From NCBI GenBank assembly GCA_030840665.1, contig JAVEEB010000111.1, positions 1 to 5,983 of the forward strand: 5,983 bases of DNA, written 5' to 3'. This document shows positions 1 through 5,983 of the stretch, one piece after another; within the stretch, counting starts at the first letter, position 1; the number at the start of each line of letters is the position of its first letter. Under the pieces are notes generated by a model. That model saw only the letters and a program-made list of their open reading frames with translations. It was not told where the DNA came from and searched no databases. The stretch is from Frankiaceae bacterium. Its GTDB lineage: Bacteria; Actinomycetota; Actinomycetes; JAVEEB01. A program made the position numbers and the translations under genes.

Positions 1-14
1 GCAGGATGGCGGCC

Positions 15-935
15 ATGACGAATCGGGCGAAGTACCTCGGCGGCGCGGCCGCGATCCTGGCGGCGATTCTGCTGGCGTTCGTGGTGGCCAAGCTCACGCA
101 TTCCGCTTCGCCCCGGCCCGCCGCAAGCGCGTCGACGTCGGACACCCCGTCGGACACTCCGTCCGAGTCGCCCTCGGAGTCGCCGTCCGAATCGCTGACC
201 CCGTCCGCGTCCCCGAGCCCATCCTTGACGCCCACCGCCTCGGCCACGCCGACGGTCTCCGCCTCGCCCACGGTGTCAGCGTCGCCGTCGGTCACTCCGT
301 CCGCGGCGCGGCTGACGGTCGGCCAGTTGGTGAAGCTGCTGCCCGGCTGCAAGAACGTGACGTGCAAGGTCGAGAGCACGATCGTGAGTGACCAATCGGG
401 TACGCCGCTGCGCTTCGTCCTGGTGCAGCTGCCGGCGGCGACGAAGACCGCTGGGGAGTTCGACTACCTGGCAACGCTTTTCGACACCACCAAAGACCAG
501 CTGACGTGGTCGTCGGACAAGTTGACGGGGACAGCGGCGAAGGGCGCGAACGGCGCCGCCGCGCAGGACGCGACCGGCCACGTCGCGTTCACGTTGTACG
601 TCGGCGCCCACTCCAGCGTCTTGTACATGCTCGACCCGGCCGACGGCGTGCACGTGAAGTGGTTCGGCCAGCCGGATGAGGCCGGCCACCTGTCCTACTC
701 CTCGGACACGGGCGGCGCGCACGCGGAAGACCTCGACGGCGACGGGGTGCTGGAAGTCGTGCTGCCGGAGAACGACTACACGCCGAACTACGCCCAAGGC
801 AACACGACGGTCTACCGCTACGCGTGGAACGCGGCCAAGAAGGCGTACGTCGGCAGCGGCTGCACGTACATTCCGGGTGGGTCGAAGACGGGCACCGACT
901 ACGACGCGACCGACCCGAAATGCGCCGCCGGCTGA
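15..935 (+). CDS. Membrane-anchored or secreted protein with Ser/Thr/Pro-rich linker and FG-GAP/VCBS-like motif
   Basis: I recognise no named family for the whole protein (306 aa from this start). Seen: a short basic N-terminus (R4, K6), a hydrophobic segment at about residues 7-25, then a low-complexity Ser/Thr/Pro/Ala linker to about residue 97 built of TPSD, SPSE and TVSASP units. A folded domain of about 205 residues follows. It has four cysteines (about 112, 117, 283, 303), enough for two disulfides, and a DLDGDGVLE motif at about 239-247. That motif is typical of Ca-binding loops in FG-GAP/VCBS propeller-type repeats, but only one copy is evident. There is no lipobox cysteine, so a signal anchor or cleaved signal peptide is more likely than a lipoprotein. 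AGGA at 3-6 lies 8 nt before this ATG. The in-frame ATG at 6 is an alternative, and the frame is open to the window edge, so an earlier start cannot be excluded. The gene converges on msrA. Confidence 0.8.
   Translation: MTNRAKYLGGAAAILAAILLAFVVAKLTHSASPRPAASASTSDTPSDTPSESPSESPSESLTPSASPSPSLTPTASATPTVSASPTVSASPSVTPSAARLTVGQLVKLLPGCKNVTCKVESTIVSDQSGTPLRFVLVQLPAATKTAGEFDYLATLFDTTKDQLTWSSDKLTGTAAKGANGAAAQDATGHVAFTLYVGAHSSVLYMLDPADGVHVKWFGQPDEAGHLSYSSDTGGAHAEDLDGDGVLEVVLPENDYTPNYAQGNTTVYRYAWNAAKKAYVGSGCTYIPGGSKTGTDYDATDPKCAAG
110..310 (+). repeat. Low-complexity Ser/Thr/Pro linker with short degenerate coding repeats
   Basis: Within the secreted-protein gene this stretch encodes repeated TPSD, SPSE and TVSASP units. 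At DNA level the units are imperfect copies of tcggacacc-like and gagtcgcc-like blocks. It probably acts as an extended, possibly glycosylated spacer lifting the C-terminal domain off the membrane; that role is inferred from composition alone. Confidence 0.6.
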
Positions 936-948
936 CCGACGGCGCGAG

Positions 949-1632
949 TTACGGGTGCGGGAGTTCGACCTTGTGGGACTGGCCGTGCGCGTCCGCGTCG
1001 TACTCCACCTGGCAGAACCCGTGGTTGCAGTAGCCGCGCGGGTGCTTCGCCAGGTACTGCTGGTGGTACTCCTCCGCGAAGTACCACGGCCCCGCCTCCG
1101 CGAACGGCCGGATCTCGGTCGTGATGCGCCCGTAGCCGCCCTTCGTCAGCGCCGCCTGATAGCGCTCCGCTGACTCCTGCGCGGCCGCCAACTGCTCGTC
1201 GGTCGTCGGGAAGATCGCTGTCCGGTACTGCGTCCCGAGGTCGCCGCCCTGCCCGTTGAGCTGGGTCGGGTCGTGGTTCTCCCAGAACGCCTTCAGCAGC
1301 GTCTCGAGGTCGGCCTTCGCCGGGTCGTAGACGATCCGCACGGCCTCGGTGTGTCCTGTGCGGCCCGTGCACGTCTCTTCGTACGTCGGGTTCGGCGTCC
1401 CGCCCCCCGTGTAGCCGGCGGCGGTCGTGTAGACGCCCGGGATCTGCCAGAAGATCTTCTCGGCGCCCCAGAAACAGCCCATCCCGACGTACAACTCGGC
1501 AAGGCCCTCAGGGACCGGACCACCCATCGGCGTGCCGAGCACCAGGTGCGTCCCCGGCGTCATGATCGGCGCGGTGCGGCCCGGCAGGATCTCGCCTGGC
1601 GCCATCTCGTTGGTGTCGCGGTGGAAGAACAT
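949..1632 (-). CDS. msrA: Peptide methionine-S-sulfoxide reductase MsrA
   Basis: A 227-aa enzyme that reduces the S-epimer of methionine sulfoxide, free or in proteins, back to methionine, with electrons normally supplied by thioredoxin. It is cytosolic, with no signal peptide. The catalytic motif GCFWG places the nucleophile at Cys53. The expected active-site partners are present: Tyr84, Glu96 (GHTEAV), Asp131 and Tyr136 (GTQYR). Two C-terminal cysteines, Cys202 and Cys207 in GYCNHGFC, are the likely resolving and recycling pair; their spacing differs from the E. coli enzyme. Length and the N-terminal extension (ILPGR...) match the longer E. coli-type MsrA rather than short forms of about 180 aa. 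The ATG is fixed by AGGAGG at 1637-1642 (minus strand), 4 nt upstream. The stop lies 13 bp from the stop of the convergent plus-strand gene. A GGAAC-N18-GTT element upstream suggests oxidative-stress control. Confidence 0.97.
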   Translation of the reverse strand: MFFHRDTNEMAPGEILPGRTAPIMTPGTHLVLGTPMGGPVPEGLAELYVGMGCFWGAEKIFWQIPGVYTTAAGYTGGGTPNPTYEETCTGRTGHTEAVRIVYDPAKADLETLLKAFWENHDPTQLNGQGGDLGTQYRTAIFPTTDEQLAAAQESAERYQAALTKGGYGRITTEIRPFAEAGPWYFAEEYHQQYLAKHPRGYCNHGFCQVEYDADAHGQSHKVELPHP

Positions 1633-1636
1633 GCGG

Positions 1637-1642
1637 CCTCCT
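1637..1642 (-). promoter_or_regulatory. Ribosome binding site of msrA
   Basis: A perfect AGGAGG on the minus strand, 4 nt before the ATG of msrA. It is the strongest Shine-Dalgarno match in the window and fixes the start against the internal ATGs at codons 10 and 24. Confidence 0.85.
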
Positions 1643-1665
1643 GGCTCGGCTGGTCATTCACGCTC

Positions 1666-1691
1666 AACGACGCCCGCGGATGCCCTGTTCC
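1666..1691 (-). promoter_or_regulatory. Candidate ECF-sigma (SigH/SigR-like) promoter of msrA
   Basis: On the minus strand GGAAC (1687-1691) is followed after 18 nt by GTT (1666-1668; CGTT if 1669 is included). This matches the -35/-10 pattern GGAA(T/C)-N18-19-GTT known for actinobacterial SigR/SigH disulfide- and heat-stress sigma factors, whose regulons include methionine sulfoxide reductases. Transcription would start near 1660, leaving a leader of roughly 28 nt that contains the AGGAGG. It lies in the 93-bp gap after the 484-aa gene, so msrA could be transcribed independently of that gene. Motif match only. Confidence 0.5.
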
Positions 1692-1725
1692 GGGTGGGTT
1701 CTTACGAGGTGGTGACGATCGTCCT

Positions 1726-3180
1726 CTAGATCAACGCGGGGTCGTCCATCGGCGGGAGAGGCGGCAGCTTGCTGCAGAGCTCCCCGATGACCTGGACGCC
1801 GAGCCCGAGGATGGTGGTCAGCTCGGCGTGCTGCGCCTCGGTGGAGGTCGTCTGCGTCTGGTCCGGCGGCGACATGAGGAACGGGCCGAAGTAGTGCACG
1901 GACTGGTTCATCGTCGCCTTCGCTTCGTCCGACCAGACGCCAGTGAGACTGACGTTGCGTACGACAAGCAGCGACTGCGGAAGGCAGTGCCCGTACGCCG
2001 GGTCGGGTGACTCGGGCACGAGCGCGCCGCGCTTCATGCCGGCCACGTACCAGGCGGGTTCGGCGACGAACTCCGGGTGCCACCACGGCCGGCCCGCCAT
2101 CAGACGCGTGATCGACAACACGACGTACTCGAAATGCACGTGCAGTGACGTGTCGGCCGTCGTGGCGGTGCTGACAGCAGGCTGGTCGACGAGGTCGCCG
2201 ACGCTCACGTGCACGAGTTCCTGCGCGAGCGTCGCGTCGAGCTGCACCATCGCCGGCGCGGCTGGTTCGGGGGCCGGCGACGTCGGCTCCACCTGCAGGG
2301 ACACCTGCTCGTTAACGGCGTCCGCGACGGCGATCTTGGAGAATCTCGACGAACGGAACGAGCGCGCGGGGGCGGCTTCCGACACCGCTGCCCGAAATAC
2401 GCTGGCCCGGTCGACGGCCGAATCCGCCAATACGAACGCCGACGCCGGCGCGTCCAGGTTGATGCTCTCCCCCGTGTCGGCGGCGACCGTCGGTTGCACT
2501 TCGTACCGCGATCTCCGGAGCGTCTTCACCGCCATCTCGTTACTCAGGTCGGGCAACACCGCCGAGAACTCCTGCATCTCCTGCCGGATGCGTCGGCGTT
2601 GCGGCAGCTCGGCGATCGTGACCTCGGACAGGGCGCGGATCTTCCAGAGGTCGGGGTTGGCTTCGACCGCGGGGGCCGGCCCCGGGGTTACCGTCTCCTC
2701 GCTCGTATGCGTCGAGATCTTCGTGTCGAAGATCTGCCACGCCGGGCTGTCGGGTAGCGCGAAATCCGTTGGCTCACAGCCGAACGGCAGCGTCTCGGGA
2801 TGCTCGCCGATGTCCTGGCGGACGTCGGAGATCAGTTGCGCGAGGCGAGGGAACGACGCCGCGTCGGGGGCGACGCCGGGCTGTCCCCAACGAGCCATGG
2901 TCACGTACGCCGATTTGGCGGTGATGCCACCCAAGGTCGTCGTGGTCACGGGGGTGCCGTCCGCCAGTTTCAGCACCATCGGGCTGTCGTACTGACCCGC
3001 GATCCACTCGGACAGCCGCAACTCGTTCGTTACGCCGCCCTGCACGATGCCGTCCGCCAGCGCTTGCCCTGGGTGCAGGGCAAGCGCCAGCGTCGAGTCG
3101 TTGTGCGGGTTGTACGCCGCCGTGATGGCCGCGTCGACCTGCTCGGCGTGTTGAGCGAGCTGATCGCTGTTGTCAGTCAC
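1726..3180 (-). CDS. Uncharacterised protein sharing a C-terminal domain with its upstream neighbour
   Basis: A 484-aa protein of unknown function. It has no signal peptide and no obvious membrane helix. The first ~200 residues are not recognisable to me. Residues ~200-330 include a basic, probably helical stretch (around LPQRRRIRQEM) and an acidic, Pro/Ala-rich linker (EPTSPAPEPAAPA). From residue ~350 to the end it parallels the 600-aa protein encoded just upstream: FEYVVLSITR at 350, PAWYVAG with a following basic KRGAL, LLVVRNVSL ending at 412, SVHYFGPF, and TTILG...VIG...LPPLPPMDDP at ~455-480. The start is GTG at 3178-3180, with GGGG at 3187-3190 (minus) 6 nt upstream and only 15 bp after the TGA of the upstream gene, so translation is probably coupled. 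Two strong inverted repeats lie inside the gene (3060-3087 and 2715-2735). The stop is TAG. Coding is supported by conservation with the neighbour and by the long uninterrupted frame. Confidence 0.85.
   Translation of the reverse strand: MTDNSDQLAQHAEQVDAAITAAYNPHNDSTLALALHPGQALADGIVQGGVTNELRLSEWIAGQYDSPMVLKLADGTPVTTTTLGGITAKSAYVTMARWGQPGVAPDAASFPRLAQLISDVRQDIGEHPETLPFGCEPTDFALPDSPAWQIFDTKISTHTSEETVTPGPAPAVEANPDLWKIRALSEVTIAELPQRRRIRQEMQEFSAVLPDLSNEMAVKTLRRSRYEVQPTVAADTGESINLDAPASAFVLADSAVDRASVFRAAVSEAAPARSFRSSRFSKIAVADAVNEQVSLQVEPTSPAPEPAAPAMVQLDATLAQELVHVSVGDLVDQPAVSTATTADTSLHVHFEYVVLSITRLMAGRPWWHPEFVAEPAWYVAGMKRGALVPESPDPAYGHCLPQSLLVVRNVSLTGVWSDEAKATMNQSVHYFGPFLMSPPDQTQTTSTEAQHAELTTILGLGVQVIGELCSKLPPLPPMDDPALI
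2715..2735. repeat. Perfect inverted repeat, 9-bp stem, 3-nt loop, inside the 484-aa gene
   Basis: The arm agatcttcg (2715-2723) and its exact reverse complement cgaagatct (2727-2735) flank a tgt loop. It contains two AGATCT palindromes. It encodes the IFDTKI part of the protein, so coding constraint alone may explain it; a role is not shown. Confidence 0.6.
3060..3087. repeat. Perfect inverted repeat, 12-bp stem, 4-nt loop, near the 5' end of the 484-aa gene
   Basis: The arm gcgcttgccctg (3060-3071) and its exact reverse complement cagggcaagcgc (3076-3087) flank a GGTG loop (CACC in the minus-strand mRNA). It is GC-rich and would form a very stable hairpin about 93 nt downstream of the GTG start, over codons ~32-41 (around ALALHPGQAL). 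No T tract follows, so it is not an intrinsic terminator. It could be an operator, an mRNA structure modulating expression of the second gene relative to the first, or chance. Confidence 0.75.
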
Positions 3181-3186
3181 GTCGCA

Positions 3187-3190
3187 CCCC
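3187..3190 (-). promoter_or_regulatory. Probable ribosome binding site of the 484-aa gene
   Basis: GGGG within ggcgggg on the minus strand, 6 nt before the GTG start and inside the 15-bp intercistronic gap. The match is moderate; translational coupling to the upstream gene may supplement it. Confidence 0.5.
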
Positions 3191-3195
3191 GCCGG

Positions 3196-4998
3196 TCAGT
3201 TGACGGGGGCGGGCGTTGCGGCGGGGGTTCCGGCGGGCGTGTCCGACGGCAACGTCACCGTCGTCGGCGCCGGGGTGCTCGCCGCCGGGGTCGTCGCTGC
3301 CGGGGTGGCCGCGCCCAGGTTCGGGTCGTCCTTGCCCGGGCTCAGCGGTTGGATCTGGCCGATCCAGCCGACGATCTGCGAACCGAGCATCGTCAGCGTG
3401 CCGCCCTTGCCGTTGCTCTGGTAACTCCAGCCGTGGCTCGCGTCGTGCTGGCCGGTGAACTGGCCGCTGGCCTCGGAGTCGTTGTGCTGCACGGAACCGC
3501 CGAGTCCGAAGTAGCCGACCGAGCCGCCGTAGGAGTTCGTGCTCGACTCGGACGAACTGGAGGAACTGTCGCTGGCCTGCTGGAACGAGCTGCCCGCGTC
3601 GCCCCAGTCGTCGGCCTCGATCGAGACGTTGCGGACGACGAGAAAGCCCTTCGGCACCATGGGCAGGATGCGGTCGGGCGCGTCGATCTGACCGGCGAGA
3701 GTGCCGTCGCTGATCGCGCCCTTCTTGTGTCCCGCGAGGTACCAGCCGTCCATGTGGAACAGGTCGCCGAGGAACCAGGGCCGCTCGATGCTGGCGACGA
3801 ACCACTCGAACGTAACCTTCGCGTGAGCGCTGGCGTCGTGGAACGCCTGATGGCCCGAGTTCTCGCTGTTGGTGCCGTCCTGGTGATGCGTGTCCGTGTG
3901 GCCGGCGTTGGCCGATGCGCTGTAGAAGAAGCAGTTGAAGCCAGCGCTCCCGGACGTCGACGACGAGTCGTCGTGGTAGAAGCTGTGGCCGAAACTGTGC
4001 TCGTCGCCGCCGCCGCCCGCCTGGTAGGAGTCGGAGCTGGCGGTGATCTGGATGACGCCGAAGTCCTTGTTGTTGTGGTCCCACCACGAGATCGGGTCGA
4101 TGTACGACCAGGGCGTCTTCTCCGCGATCGCGCCGAGCAACCCGACGCTGAAGTCGTCGTACATCTTGCGTGCCTTGGCGATCAACGCGGCCGCCGCGCT
4201 GCCGCCGATGGACTGCAGCGTCGCGATGGCGTCCATGACTTTCTGGCCGCCCATGTCCTTCAAATCGTTGTACGCCTGGTCGACCGCCGTCTGCAGCGAG
4301 GAGCTCGTGACGGGCCACGCCTGACCCATGATCGGGTCGGCCATGGCCTGCGAGTACGCAAGGGCGAAGGCGCTCCGCGCGTCGCCGAGGGCTTTCTCGT
4401 TGTGGCGGTAGCTGGCGTACAGCGGCGAGAAGCCGGTGAAGTTGCCGTCGGCATCCATCGTGTACAGCGTTTTCTGCGCCGAGTCGATGCGGGCCTTGAT
4501 ATCCGCGCTCGGCTCGGGGATCGGCTCGGCCTGCATCCCGGTGATCGCCGTGAAGTACTCGATGCTGACCGTGCGGTCCGCCCACGACTTGGCGATGCCC
4601 TTGTCGGTGACCATGAGCATCTGGTCGACCTTGCTGGCCGTGTTGTACGCGCTGCTCATCGCGAGCTGCATCTTCGGATCGGGCGCTTTCGGCAGCGCGG
4701 CGGCCGGAGTGGCAGGAGTGGCAGCAGTGCCCGCCGCCGGCGGCGGGGTAGGCGCCGCGAACTGCCCGTCGTTCTGGACTGCCCCGTAGACGTCGCTCCC
4801 GGCGGGTGTCCACGGGAACGCGTACATCTTCGGGTCGATCGGGATGCCGACCGGCAGGTGCATGTAGACCGCGCTGCCCGAAGGTGATCCGTCCGGGTTC
4901 GTCAGCTGCGCGGTGACCGCGAGGTGGATCTGGTTGAGCGCGTCGATCAGCGCTTGGCTAATGCCGCCTGTGACAGCGAGTTCTTCGTTTGCGGGCAA
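3196..4998 (-). CDS. Uncharacterised multidomain protein with helical N-terminal domain and shared C-terminal domain
   Basis: A 600-aa protein of unknown function, first gene of a probable two-gene operon. It has no signal peptide. Layout: an N-terminal region of ~80 residues; an Ala/Pro/Thr linker (~81-109); an Ala-rich, mainly helical domain (~109-296); a WSYIDPISWWD motif (~297-307); a Gly/Ser/His-rich segment (~332-394, nine histidines); the domain shared with the 484-aa neighbour (FEWFVASIERPW at ~397, GWYLAGHKKGAIS, FLVVRNVSI ending at ~460, a Ser-rich insert, SVGYFGLGGS, and LTMLGSQIVGWIG...PLSPGKDDP at ~535-559); and a Thr/Pro/Ala tail (~560-600). Start: TTG at 4996-4998 preceded by GGGAG (5006-5010, minus) at 7 nt. 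The longer GTG option at 5029-5031 (+11 codons) has no Shine-Dalgarno sequence and falls within an inverted repeat. The varied serine codons in the Ser run argue for selection rather than slippage. Confidence 0.85.
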   Translation of the reverse strand: MPANEELAVTGGISQALIDALNQIHLAVTAQLTNPDGSPSGSAVYMHLPVGIPIDPKMYAFPWTPAGSDVYGAVQNDGQFAAPTPPPAAGTAATPATPAAALPKAPDPKMQLAMSSAYNTASKVDQMLMVTDKGIAKSWADRTVSIEYFTAITGMQAEPIPEPSADIKARIDSAQKTLYTMDADGNFTGFSPLYASYRHNEKALGDARSAFALAYSQAMADPIMGQAWPVTSSSLQTAVDQAYNDLKDMGGQKVMDAIATLQSIGGSAAAALIAKARKMYDDFSVGLLGAIAEKTPWSYIDPISWWDHNNKDFGVIQITASSDSYQAGGGGDEHSFGHSFYHDDSSSTSGSAGFNCFFYSASANAGHTDTHHQDGTNSENSGHQAFHDASAHAKVTFEWFVASIERPWFLGDLFHMDGWYLAGHKKGAISDGTLAGQIDAPDRILPMVPKGFLVVRNVSIEADDWGDAGSSFQQASDSSSSSSESSTNSYGGSVGYFGLGGSVQHNDSEASGQFTGQHDASHGWSYQSNGKGGTLTMLGSQIVGWIGQIQPLSPGKDDPNLGAATPAATTPAASTPAPTTVTLPSDTPAGTPAATPAPVN

Positions 4999-5005
4999 GG
5001 CCGTA

Positions 5006-5010
5006 CTCCC
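5006..5010 (-). promoter_or_regulatory. Ribosome binding site deciding a TTG start for the 600-aa gene
   Basis: GGGAG on the minus strand, 7 nt before the TTG at 4996-4998. The only in-frame alternative upstream, GTG at 5029-5031, has no purine-rich match in the 19 nt before it, so the TTG start is preferred. Confidence 0.65.
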
Positions 5011-5017
5011 TTCGAGA

Positions 5018-5032
5018 TGTGCGAACCGCACA
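5018..5032. promoter_or_regulatory. TGTGCG-N3-CGCACA inverted repeat upstream of the 600-aa gene
   Basis: A perfect 6-bp inverted repeat with a 3-nt spacer, placed 7 nt upstream of the GGGAG ribosome binding site. It could be a regulator operator or a small mRNA stem-loop. The first half-site is part of a 10-bp direct repeat (gagatgtgcg) found at 5014-5023 and again at 5088-5097. No binding protein can be named. Confidence 0.4.
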
Positions 5033-5228
5033 ATCGACAGAGCGTCGTCCAGATGCCGAAATACATGCGAGCGATGGACAACTCGGGGAGATGTGCGGAC
5101 GTGGCGCCCGCCATGGGGCGTGCGTAGCCGACGATGGAGTGGAGTTGCGCGGCCGCGAATCAGCGACTGCGCCCTGAGTGCCGAACATGCCTCACGCTGG
5201 ACCTGCGCGATGAGGGTGTCAACGGCCC

Positions 5229-5281
5229 GTCAAGCCAGGTCGTCAAGCGAGGTCGTCAGGCCCGGTCGTCAAGCAAGGTCG

Positions 5282-5293
<12 letters not shown>
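5229..5293. repeat. Five tandem copies of a 13-bp unit overlapping the 3' end of purB
   Basis: Units of consensus gtcaagccaggtc begin at 5229, 5242, 5255, 5268 and 5281. Units 1 and 5 differ only at the last base; units 2 and 4 each carry one substitution in the second half, and unit 3 (gtcaggcccggtc) is the most diverged. The last unit covers the TGA stop and final codons of purB (about the ANLA C-terminus), so the array may have grown by duplication of the gene's own 3' end into the intergenic region. Read on the minus strand, four of the five units contain TTGAC. There are no spacers, so it is not a CRISPR array. Confidence 0.9.

Positions 5294-5983
<690 letters not shown>

Larger units (their letters stand above)
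4999..5281. other. Intergenic region between purB and the two-gene operon
   Basis: This 283-bp gap between the purB stop and the TTG start must carry any promoter of the 600-aa gene that is separate from purB. I see no convincing -35/-10 pair. TTGACA occurs at 5217-5222 on the minus strand and TTGAC recurs within the repeat array, but no good TAnnnT element follows at 16-18 nt. I see no tRNA or intrinsic terminator. Contents are the 13-bp repeat array (5229-5293), the direct repeat gagatgtgcg and the inverted repeat at 5018-5032. Confidence 0.6.

Noticed and set aside
936..948. Bidirectional terminator between the convergent secreted-protein gene and msrA
   Set aside because: Only 13 bp separate the stops and no stem-loop with a T tract is visible in or around the gap.
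1714..1723. Palindrome gacgatcgtc just past the stop of the 484-aa gene as a terminator
   Set aside because: It is a short self-complementary 10-mer with no loop and no T tract, so it would not act as an intrinsic terminator.
2672..2683. Palindrome ggggccggcccc
   Set aside because: Encodes Pro/Gly/Ala codons in a low-complexity part of the 484-aa protein; expected from base composition.
1943..2995. A 350-codon plus-strand frame opposite the 484-aa gene
   Set aside because: Ser/Cys/Ala-rich composition without motifs; antisense shadow of a gene supported by similarity to its neighbour.
3173..4813. A 546-codon minus-strand frame overlapping the 600-aa gene
   Set aside because: It is a shifted frame of the same gene with an extremely Arg-rich translation and no ribosome binding site support; the conserved motifs lie in the 3196-4998 frame.
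2800..4887. A 695-codon plus-strand open frame opposite the two unknown genes
   Set aside because: Its translation is Arg/Val/Gly-rich with no recognisable motif, typical of the complement of GC-rich genes. The minus-strand frames show the shared conserved domain and proper start signals.
5217..5222. TTGACA as the -35 box of a promoter for the 600-aa gene
   Set aside because: The hexamer is perfect on the minus strand, but no acceptable -10 element lies 16-18 nt downstream, so I did not call a promoter.

Overview
The window is a high-GC bacterial chromosome segment, most likely actinobacterial in the broad sense. Pointers are the strong GC bias at third codon positions, GTG and TTG starts, a Ser/Pro-rich secreted protein, and an ECF-sigma-like promoter of the GGAAC-N18-GTT type. 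Nothing in it fixes the genus. It holds four complete protein genes and one partial one, and no RNA gene, transposase or CRISPR array.

Layout from left to right. One plus-strand gene (15-935) encodes a membrane-anchored or secreted protein: an N-terminal hydrophobic segment, a long Ser/Thr/Pro linker and an extracytoplasmic domain with a DLDGDG FG-GAP/VCBS-like motif. It converges, with a 13-bp gap, on msrA (949-1632, minus), an E. coli-type peptide methionine sulfoxide reductase that has a perfect AGGAGG ribosome binding site and a plausible stress-sigma promoter in its 93-bp upstream gap. Upstream of msrA on the same strand are two genes of unknown function, 1726-3180 (484 aa) and 3196-4998 (600 aa). 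They are separated by only 15 bp and are probably co-transcribed, with the 600-aa gene first. A 283-bp intergenic region with five tandem copies of a 13-bp unit follows, and then the 3' half of purB (adenylosuccinate lyase, minus strand), which runs off the right edge.

The most interesting content is the two-gene unit. The proteins differ at their N-termini but share a C-terminal domain: a block beginning FE(W/Y), a WY(L/V)AG motif, an (F/L)LVVRNVS motif, an SVxYFG motif and a final T(M/I)LG...G...PL...DDP block. This is divergence of a common domain inside one operon, and I cannot attach a characterised function to it. The longer protein also has a helical N-terminal domain and a Gly/Ser/His-rich segment. 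Neither has a recognisable signal peptide. I see no direct functional link between this pair and purB or msrA beyond shared strand and proximity.

Regulatory-scale structure includes the candidate GGAAC-N18-GTT promoter of msrA, a 12-bp-stem perfect hairpin inside the 5' part of the 484-aa gene, a second 9-bp-stem inverted repeat in the same gene, a TGTGCG-N3-CGCACA inverted repeat just before the ribosome binding site of the 600-aa gene, and the 13-bp repeat array that begins in the last codons of purB.
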